From Candidatus Uhrbacteria bacterium (GTDB taxonomy: Bacteria > Patescibacteriota > Patescibacteriia > UBA9934 > UBA10169): a DNA stretch of 9,753 nucleotides. Every line of letters starts with the position of its first letter. Within the stretch, counting starts at the first letter, position 1. The position numbers and the translations under genes are program-made. Location of the stretch: contig DNYJ01000017.1 in NCBI GenBank assembly GCA_003505155.1, forward strand, positions 22,144 to 31,896. The letters run 5' to 3'. Below, piece by piece: positions 5,532-9,753 of the stretch. The notes beneath the pieces were generated by a model, which saw only the letters and a list, made by a program, of their open reading frames with translations, made no database searches and was not told the DNA's origin.

Positions 5532-6263
5532 ATGTCGTCTCTTTTTTTTCAATTTCGGCTTGAACCGAACATGCGCGAACAGGAATATGAAAACGTCTTG
5601 CGGTTTTCAGGTCGCAAGGAAGAAGAGCTGACGGCTCTGTTTGGTCCGAAGATCAAAATCGAATTTAAACTTCTCGACGGTGCGGATGCGATCGTGCTTG
5701 GGGCTACGGGAGAAGGAAGCATTACGGCAGAGCCTCTCAATGTGTTGGAACCGTGGATGGCTTTTCTGCGAGAAGCTCGCAAGCGCGGGATCCCCATCGT
5801 CGGATTCAATTATGGGGCGCATCTCATGACGCTTGCATTCGGAGGCTCGGTGACTCGGGATGAACAGCGTAAAGAAATCGGATCGCGCACGGTTCGAAAA
5901 ACACAAGATGCCTCTCCCGATCCTCTTCTTAAAAGTCTTCCAAATTCTTTTGTCGTGCAAGTCGGGCATATTGACCGCGTCGCGGAACTTCCGCCAGGCG
6001 CTCGGCTTCTATTGACGTCCGACGATTGGGAGAACGAATGCTGGAGCCTGCCGGGGGAGGGGATCTACGCGTTCGAACCTCAACTTGATTTGGATCAGGA
6101 TTCTTTGATTGAGCGTCTCATTGATTATCAGGAAACGTACGCGGCGGATCCTGGAGAACTTGAACATGTCATCCTTTCTCTTCAGCCGTCGCCCGAGTCT
6201 CCAAAGATCCTCCGTTCCTTTTTCGACAACGTCGTCTGTGGTCATCCTTCCCCTTCGCAATGA
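5532..6263 (+). CDS. Class I glutamine amidotransferase-like protein, catalytic residues lost
   Basis: The 243-residue protein has the outline of a class I (triad) glutamine amidotransferase domain. GADAIVLGATGEGS corresponds to the first glycine-rich strand, PIVGFNYGAHLMTLAFGG to the nucleophile elbow and following helix, QVGHIDRVAELP to the usual H-x-D-x-V-x-x-LP segment, and YAFEPQLD to the strand that normally carries the His and Glu. In the elbow the catalytic Cys is Asn93 (GFNYG instead of GxCxG), and the Q-x-HPE motif has become FEPQLD, so glutaminase activity is very unlikely. It is probably a pseudoenzyme. The start is uncertain: ATG at 5532 has a weak GAAGAG upstream, whereas the in-frame ATG at 5571 has no ribosome binding site. 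It ends 30 bases before murA in the same direction, suggesting co-expression. Confidence 0.7.
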   Translation: MSSLFFQFRLEPNMREQEYENVLRFSGRKEEELTALFGPKIKIEFKLLDGADAIVLGATGEGSITAEPLNVLEPWMAFLREARKRGIPIVGFNYGAHLMTLAFGGSVTRDEQRKEIGSRTVRKTQDASPDPLLKSLPNSFVVQVGHIDRVAELPPGARLLLTSDDWENECWSLPGEGIYAFEPQLDLDQDSLIERLIDYQETYAADPGELEHVILSLQPSPESPKILRSFFDNVVCGHPSPSQ

Positions 6264-6293
6264 GGCGTTTTTGAAGTATCCTTGACGTAATCT

Positions 6294-7595
6294 ATGGAGC
6301 AGTTTCGTATTGAAGGCGGGCAGCCGGTCAAAGGAACGGTGACGCTCTCTGGGGCCAAAAACGCCGCCTCGAAAATGATGATCGCTTCTCTTCTCACGCA
6401 AGAGCGAGTTGTGATTCACAACGTGCCGCGCCAGCGCGAGACGGCGATTACGGAAGAAATTTTGCGGGCGATTGGATCCAAAACGTCATGGAACGATCAT
6501 GCGCTCACCGCGCAATTTTCGACCCCGGATTCCTCTGAAGTCAAAGGGTTGTCGGGAAAAAACCGCATCAGCGTTTTGGCGATCGCTCCGTTGCTCCATC
6601 GTCTTGGAGAAGCGTTTGTTCCGGTTGTGGAAGGAGATCGCATCGGTCCCCGGCCGGTGAACTGGCATGTGATGGCGCTTGAAAAAATGGGAGCGCAGAT
6701 CGAAAGCCGACCGGACGGATGGAGAGCGACGGCGCCGCATGGACTGCGTGGCGGACTCGTTGTATTTCCTTATCCTTCCGTGGGAGCCACGGAGACGGCG
6801 ATTCTTGCGGCGGTTCTCGCAAACGGACGCACCATGATCCGCAATGCCGCGATCGAGCCGGAAATTGTTGAACTCGTGAAGATGCTCCAGAACATGGGAG
6901 CGATCATCGAAATGGGAGCCGGCCGCGATATTGAGGTGGTCGGCGTAGAGAAAATGTATGGGTGCGAAGTTACTGTCCTGCCGGATGCGCTTGAAGCGGC
7001 AAGTTATGCGTGCATTGCCCTTGGCACCAAGGGAGAAGTTTTTGTGAAAGGCGCCGTGCATGAACACATGATGACGTTTTTGAATGCGGTGCGGCGCATC
7101 GGCGGAGCGTACGAGGTGCAAAAGGATGGTATACGGTTCTGGTCGTCTGGCGACTTTAAAGGCATCAAACTTGAGACGGATACGCATCCTGGTTTCCGCA
7201 CGGACTGGCAACAGCCGTTTGTCGTGGTCCTCACGCAGGCGAAGGGCACGTCGGTGGTGCATGAAACTGTGTACGAATCACGTTTCGGCTATGTGGAGAC
7301 CTTGAATGCGATGGGCGCCAACATTACGCTTTTCTCGAATTGTTTGGGCGAACTCCCTTGCCGTTTTAACGGGGAGAATTACAAACACTCGGCCGTCATC
7401 AACGGAGCCACGCCGCTTCATGCTATGGACATCGCCGTTCCCGATATTCGCGCGGGTCTGGCATTTGTCTTGGCGGCGCTCGTGGCGGAAGGCGCCTCGA
7501 CGCTCTCGGGCATTGAACATTTGGATCGCGGTTACGAGTCGCTTGAAGAAAAATTAAAAGGCGTCGGCGTTCACATCGAACGTCTCTCCACATGA
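6294..7595 (+). CDS. murA: UDP-N-acetylglucosamine 1-carboxyvinyltransferase, Asp115 type
   Basis: MurA transfers enolpyruvate from PEP to UDP-GlcNAc, the first committed step of peptidoglycan synthesis, in the cytosol. The 433-residue product has the normal length and the two-domain repeat of the EPSP-synthase fold. Visible key residues are Lys22-Asn23 in SGAKNAA, Arg91, Asp304 in GFRTDWQQP (general base), Arg386 in PDIRAG, and the C-terminal HLDRGYESLEEKL. The active-site loop reads EGDRIGPRPV, with Asp115 where most enzymes have Cys115. Natural Asp variants at this site, known for example in Mycobacterium and Chlamydia, are active and resist fosfomycin. Start ATG 6294 fits the family N-terminus, although there is no clear Shine-Dalgarno. 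The stop overlaps the next gene's ATG by 4 bases. The genome therefore probably makes its own peptidoglycan. Confidence 0.96.
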   Translation: MEQFRIEGGQPVKGTVTLSGAKNAASKMMIASLLTQERVVIHNVPRQRETAITEEILRAIGSKTSWNDHALTAQFSTPDSSEVKGLSGKNRISVLAIAPLLHRLGEAFVPVVEGDRIGPRPVNWHVMALEKMGAQIESRPDGWRATAPHGLRGGLVVFPYPSVGATETAILAAVLANGRTMIRNAAIEPEIVELVKMLQNMGAIIEMGAGRDIEVVGVEKMYGCEVTVLPDALEAASYACIALGTKGEVFVKGAVHEHMMTFLNAVRRIGGAYEVQKDGIRFWSSGDFKGIKLETDTHPGFRTDWQQPFVVVLTQAKGTSVVHETVYESRFGYVETLNAMGANITLFSNCLGELPCRFNGENYKHSAVINGATPLHAMDIAVPDIRAGLAFVLAALVAEGASTLSGIEHLDRGYESLEEKLKGVGVHIERLST

Positions 7596-8266
7596 TTTTC
7601 TCTCTCCTGTCATCACAGCCGGCCGTGGCGTTCGTGTGGATCCTTGCCATCGTTCTTTCGTTGACCGTGCATGAGTTTTCCCACGCTCTTGCGGGCAAGT
7701 GGCGCGGAGACACAACCGCAGAACGCGAAGGCCGACTGACGCTCAACCCGCTCGCCCATGTGGATTGGATGGGGTTTGCCGCCGTTCTTCTTCTTGGATT
7801 CGGGTGGGCGAAGCCAGTGCCCTACAATCCGTACAATCTCAAAAATCCAAAGTGGGACAGCGTTTTAATCGGTCTTGCCGGTCCCGCTTCAAATCTCGTC
7901 TTCGCCGTTGCAAGTGCCCTCGTACTTCAAGTCGTCACCGTGCAGGGAACGCCGCCCAGTCTTCTTTCGGTTTTCCTTCTCTTCATGATCTTGTTGAACC
8001 TCTTTCTTCTCATCTTCAACATTATTCCCGTTCATCCGCTTGATGGTTCCAAACTATTCTTTGCGCTTTTCGATGCGCCCAAGTATGCGGCTCTGCGCGA
8101 AACGGTCGCCCGTCGAGGTCCGCAAGTTCTCCTTGTCCTCGTTCTCATCTCCATTCTGACCCCCATCAACGTCTTTTTCTTCATTTCCACTCCTGCTTTC
8201 GCCGCCTGCGACGCTCTCATCGGCGGTAGCTGTATGGGGATGTTGAGCTCCATTTTGTCGCTTTAA
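7592..8266 (+). CDS. M50 family (site-2 protease-like) membrane metallopeptidase
   Basis: This intramembrane zinc metalloprotease-like protein has 224 residues. The HExxH motif is H27-E28-F-S-H31 in the first membrane helix, and the second zinc-ligand motif is NIIPVHPLDG (Asn143 to Gly152, Asp151 as ligand). Between them lies AGPASN (96-101). About five to six hydrophobic segments are visible (around 10-33, 60-75, 93-118, 125-145, 175-195), and the short form without PDZ domain matches the YwhC/SpoIVFB-like group common in compact genomes. Such proteases release or clear membrane-bound regulators or signal peptides; the substrate here is unknown. The start codon overlaps the murA stop (ATGA), so translation is coupled. 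Confidence 0.93.
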   Translation: MIFSLLSSQPAVAFVWILAIVLSLTVHEFSHALAGKWRGDTTAEREGRLTLNPLAHVDWMGFAAVLLLGFGWAKPVPYNPYNLKNPKWDSVLIGLAGPASNLVFAVASALVLQVVTVQGTPPSLLSVFLLFMILLNLFLLIFNIIPVHPLDGSKLFFALFDAPKYAALRETVARRGPQVLLVLVLISILTPINVFFFISTPAFAACDALIGGSCMGMLSSILSL

Positions 8267-8301
8267 AGTAGAATACTGGTATAAGAGGTCTCCACGGATC
8301 C

Positions 8302-8330
8302 TTGACAAAAGTGCGTTTTTCTACTATATT
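8302..8330 (+). promoter_or_regulatory. Near-consensus sigma70 promoter of the DGR target gene
   Basis: TTGACA (8302-8307, 6/6) and TATATT (8325-8330, 5/6) stand exactly 17 bases apart. It is the best promoter in the window. It would start transcription near 8337 and give a leader of about 150 bases before the ATG at 8487. High constitutive expression of the diversified protein is implied. Confidence 0.85.
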
Positions 8331-8346
8331 GGTCTGTTATTTGACC

Positions 8347-8445
8347 TCAGAAATCCGTCTGAAATCGGCGTTTTTAAGCCAAAATGTTTGGCTTCAAAGC
8401 GTCGCTTTCAACCAAAGGCAAAACCGAAAGTGGGAATGGTTCCCA
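8347..8445 (+). promoter_or_regulatory. Structured 5' leader of the DGR target mRNA
   Basis: Four short perfect inverted repeats follow one another: TCAGA/TCTGA (8347-8362), AAGCCAAA/TTTGGCTT around ATG (8376-8394), AAAGC/GCTTT around GTC (8396-8408), and TGGGAA/TTCCCA around TGG (8431-8445). The region lies between the promoter and the GGAG ribosome binding site and is lysine/arginine-rich if translated, so it is more likely untranslated RNA than an N-terminal extension. A role in mRNA stability or translation control is inference. Confidence 0.4.
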
Positions 8446-8486
8446 AAATCGGCCAGCCGGCGACACCCAGAAAATGGAGTCTTGTC

Positions 8487-9074
8487 ATGACGACCAGCGT
8501 TGTCTCCGACGAGCAGCTCGGTATCTTCCACCGCCGCACGATGGACCTCTCCCGCCGCCTCCGCGAGGGCACGCTCCCGATCGAGCAGGTGCTCGCCGGC
8601 ATGCAGGACTTGATCGAGGGCAACTTCGACAAGCTCCCGCAGAGCATGCGCTGCCTGATCGACTGCGACGCGCAGCCCTACGTCCCGAACGGATGGAAGG
8701 TGGAGGAGCACCGCAAGGGCGGGCAGATCGAGTTCGATCCGGCCAAGGTCGAGCTCTACCTCTCCAATGGCCAGCTGGGCGACAAGACCATCGAAGGCAA
8801 CAAGCTCCGCAAGGAGCTCGAGTCCAAGCCGGTCATGAATGCCTGCGTCCTCGACCACCTCCTCGCCAACACCAACCTCATCCCGGAGAGCTGGAAGCAG
8901 GACGAGCAGGGCCGCACCCGGTACATCTACTTCTGGGGGACCATCTACCGCGTTGGCGTCGGCAGCCTGTTCGTCCGCTGCCTGTACTGGGACGACGGCG
9001 AGTGGTACTGGCGCTACAGCTGGCTCGGCCTCCAGTGGGACGATCGGAGCCCGGCCGCGGTCTCCGCGAGTTAG
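8487..9074 (+). CDS. DGR target protein with C-terminal variable region
   Basis: This 195-residue protein is diversified by the retroelement in this window. Residues 1-50 form a helical region (EQLGIFHRRTMDLSRRL); 60-150 carry LIDCDAQPYVPNGW, EFDPAKVELYLS, LRKELESKPVMNACVLDHLL and LIPESWK; then FWGTIYR leads into the variable repeat (residues 155-195), ending PAAVSAS. I recognise the family as one seen in Patescibacteria genomes and not functionally assigned. DGR targets usually display the variable residues on a C-type-lectin-like fold for ligand binding, and the regularly spaced Trp/Tyr fit that. No signal peptide or membrane segment is visible, so a cytosolic protein is likely. ATG 8487 is preceded by GGAG at a 7-base spacing. 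A TTG at 8388 would add 33 basic residues over the structured leader and is less likely. Codons are strongly GC-biased, as in the ATP-grasp gene. Confidence 0.85.
   Translation: MTTSVVSDEQLGIFHRRTMDLSRRLREGTLPIEQVLAGMQDLIEGNFDKLPQSMRCLIDCDAQPYVPNGWKVEEHRKGGQIEFDPAKVELYLSNGQLGDKTIEGNKLRKELESKPVMNACVLDHLLANTNLIPESWKQDEQGRTRYIYFWGTIYRVGVGSLFVRCLYWDDGEWYWRYSWLGLQWDDRSPAAVSAS
8947..9071 (+). repeat. DGR variable repeat (VR)
   Basis: These 125 bases align without gaps to 9478-9602. They differ at 18 positions, all adenines in the other copy: 11 A-to-G, 5 A-to-T and 2 A-to-C. None of the 93 non-adenine positions differs. Sixteen codons are affected, 15 of them changing the residue (for example Asn to Ser, Asp, Tyr, Arg and Leu). 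The VR ends one codon before the TAG stop. Its GC-rich end (9051-9071) has a single difference and is the likely initiation-of-mutagenic-homology segment. Confidence 0.95.
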
Positions 9075-9079
9075 CGCTT

Positions 9080-9113
9080 AGGGCCTTGGAACCTTGGGCC
9101 GAACCTTGGCCCT
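9080..9113 (+). repeat. Imperfect inverted repeat just after the VR
   Basis: AGGGCC (9080-9085) pairs with GGCCCT (9108-9113), with alternative inner pairing such as GGGCC/GGCCC. Starting 8 bases after the end of the VR, it sits where some DGRs carry a hairpin or cruciform that aids retrohoming. The stem is short, and the surrounding 60 bases are simple CCTT-rich sequence, so the call is weak. Confidence 0.3.
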
Positions 9114-9152
9114 TTGATCCTTTGCCCTTAACCCTTCGGCTCCGCGTACCTC

Positions 9153-9196
9153 GGGGGCCTTGCACGAACTTCCGTGCGAGGCCCCCTCTTCTTTTT
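9153..9196 (+). terminator. Intrinsic terminator of the DGR target gene
   Basis: A 14-bp stem, GGGGGCCTTGCACG (9153-9166) with CGTGCGAGGCCCCC (9173-9186), has one G-T wobble, a 6-base loop and a following TCTTCTTTTT tract. It separates the target-gene transcript from the template-repeat region. Confidence 0.9.
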
Positions 9197-9222
9197 CAAC
9201 AAATTTTCGAGTAGAATTATAG
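9194..9222 (+). promoter_or_regulatory. Possible promoter of the template-repeat RNA
   Basis: An A/T-rich patch after the terminator contains overlapping -10-like hexamers (TAGAAT at 9212-9217 and TTATAG at 9217-9222), with only poor -35 partners (TTTCAA at 9194-9199 is 17 bases from the second). The upstream terminator and the downstream terminator at 9612 imply that a promoter for the template RNA lies between them, and this is the best candidate. Confidence 0.35.
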
Positions 9223-9477
9223 CAAGCGAAGCGAATACGCGGGCGGTTACGGCTTCCCGCTGCCGCGCCTGACCGGCTTGCGCACGGAGCGGTTCGGATC
9301 AAGGTCCGATCCGGAGAGGTGCATGCCAGTCCATACCATGAAGAAACTCGGCGTGAGGCGCTAGGCGATTTGAGATCGCGAATTCGATACAGCTTCGAGA
9401 GCAATCCGCTGTCCGCTTGCCGGCGGGCCGGCCGCGGAGGTCGAGAAGCAGTGTTCTGGGAGGCGCTATCACGCGAG
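9223..9477 (+). other. Leader region of the template-repeat RNA, no protein gene
   Basis: There is no convincing coding sequence in this GC-rich stretch. It contains possible hairpins, including GCGGG/CCCGC near 9239-9260 and CGGATC/GATCCG around 9292-9312. In characterised DGRs, sequences flanking the template repeat are part of the RNA used for cDNA priming, so it is best read as the 5' part of the template RNA. Confidence 0.4.
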
Positions 9478-9602
9478 ACCGCGATGACGACGGCAACCTG
9501 TACGTCCGCTACCTGTACTGGAACGACGGCAAGTGGAACTGGAACTACAACTGGCTCGACAACCAGTGGGACGATCAGAACCCGGCCGCGGTCTCCGCAA
9601 GT
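9478..9602 (+). repeat. DGR template repeat (TR)
   Basis: This is the invariant donor copy for the VR at 8947-9071, with an exact offset of 531 bases and no gaps. It is not a gene: it has no start codon or ribosome binding site, and its frame continues past the end of the homology without the VR's stop. In the VR frame it has seven AAC codons plus TAC, GAC, CAG and one AAG. AAC and TAC, ending in C, cannot mutate to a stop; only the AAG could (to TAG). It reads GNLYVRYLYWNDGKWNWNY in translation, typical of adenine-loaded templates. Without the VR comparison it could be mistaken for a truncated pseudogene. Confidence 0.95.
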
Positions 9603-9606
9603 CTCT

Positions 9607-9753
9607 TCATTGCTCCCTCGCGTTTTTTCCGAGGGAGCTTTGTTTTACAAGCTGTCCATGCCAGCCGCCGAGCATTTTTCCGATCTCCTCCAGCCGCTCG
9701 GATATCGCGATGTATCTCTTGGCGTCTATCGATTTCGCTTCCCACAGCACGAG
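9607..9753 (-). CDS. avd: Avd-like four-helix-bundle protein, C-terminal part
   Basis: The frame runs in from the right edge and ends in TGA at 9607-9609, so only the last 48 residues are present. They include LVLWEAKSIDAKRYIAISER and LEEIGKMLGGWHGQLVKQ. The EIGKMLGGW motif after an amphipathic helix is typical of the last helix of Avd/23S-rRNA-intervening-sequence four-helix-bundle proteins. In DGRs, Avd forms a basic pentamer that binds the reverse transcriptase and the template RNA and is needed for cDNA synthesis. The location, 4 bases from the TR end, supports this role. The arrangement is tail-to-tail with the TR, and its last 10 residues are encoded across the TR terminator hairpin. 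The family call rests on a short segment. Confidence 0.65.
   Translation of the reverse strand, partial: LVLWEAKSIDAKRYIAISERLEEIGKMLGGWHGQLVKQSSLGKNAREQ
9612..9646 (+). terminator. Intrinsic terminator after the template repeat
   Basis: GCTCCCTCG (9612-9620) and CGAGGGAGC (9630-9638) form a perfect 9-bp stem with a 9-base T-rich loop, followed by TTTGTTTT. It starts 10 bases after the TR and would define the 3' end of the template RNA. It lies inside the 3' end of the opposite-strand Avd-like gene. Confidence 0.75.

Noticed and set aside
8388..8486. N-terminal extension of the DGR target from TTG at 8388
   Set aside because: It has no ribosome binding site, is very basic, overlaps a series of inverted repeats, and a good GGAG precedes the ATG at 8487.
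9079..9140. Tandem repeat array of CCTTGG/CCCTT units
   Set aside because: The units vary in length and sequence; it is simple low-complexity sequence after the stop codon.
9478..9606. Truncated pseudogene or duplicated 3' end of the gene at 8487-9074
   Set aside because: Decay would scatter changes over all bases; every difference is at an adenine of this copy, so it is a template repeat.
1..9753. CRISPR array, insertion sequence or phage genes
   Set aside because: No regularly spaced direct repeats, transposase motifs, terminal inverted repeats or phage structural genes are visible; the DGR is the only mobile-type element.

Overview
This window reads like part of a Patescibacteria/CPR genome, the inference resting mainly on one protein family at 8487-9074. 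Its C-terminal style (FWGTIYR ... PAA.SAS) is one I associate with that radiation. Compact gene spacing, ComEC and an Avd-like four-helix-bundle protein fit but are not diagnostic. Most genes have moderate GC, while two transcription units (2798-4600 and 8487-9074) are clearly richer in GC and use C/G-ending codons almost exclusively.

Layout. 1-219 is the C-terminal end of a ComEC-type competence protein on the + strand. It faces, across a bidirectional hairpin terminator, a minus-strand block: nucleoside diphosphate kinase with its own promoter, then an Asp/Glu racemase translationally coupled to an upstream P1-family (DmpA-like) peptidase. Next comes a GC-rich, monocistronic ATP-grasp ligase-like gene with a long hairpin-containing leader and a strong terminator. 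A protein-free stretch of about 930 bp (4601-5531) separates these minus-strand genes from + strand genes. It holds a probable structured RNA with an 18-bp closing stem (6S-like), a second three-way-junction RNA followed by an intrinsic terminator (riboswitch-like), and six same-orientation DnaA-box-like TGTGGA motifs. The + strand then carries a glutamine-amidotransferase-like pseudoenzyme, murA (with Asp115 in place of the usual Cys) and an M50 site-2-protease-like membrane peptidase.

The most striking content is a diversity-generating retroelement (DGR) at 8300-9753. A 195-residue target protein ends in a 125-bp variable repeat (VR, 8947-9071). An ungapped, non-coding 125-bp template repeat (TR, 9478-9602) lies 531 bp downstream. 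The two copies differ at 18 positions, and every one is an adenine in the TR (18 of 32 adenines changed, 0 of 93 other bases), the signature of adenine-specific mutagenic retrohoming. The TR seems to be made as a separate RNA with its own terminator at 9612-9646. A minus-strand gene running off the right edge, tail-to-tail with the TR, looks like the Avd accessory protein. The reverse transcriptase is not in the window and would be expected beyond 9753 or elsewhere in the genome.

The sequence directly shows the VR/TR substitution pattern, the inverted repeats and the catalytic motifs. Family names come from recognising motifs by eye without a database search. The functions of the two intergenic RNAs and the possible origin of replication are inference.
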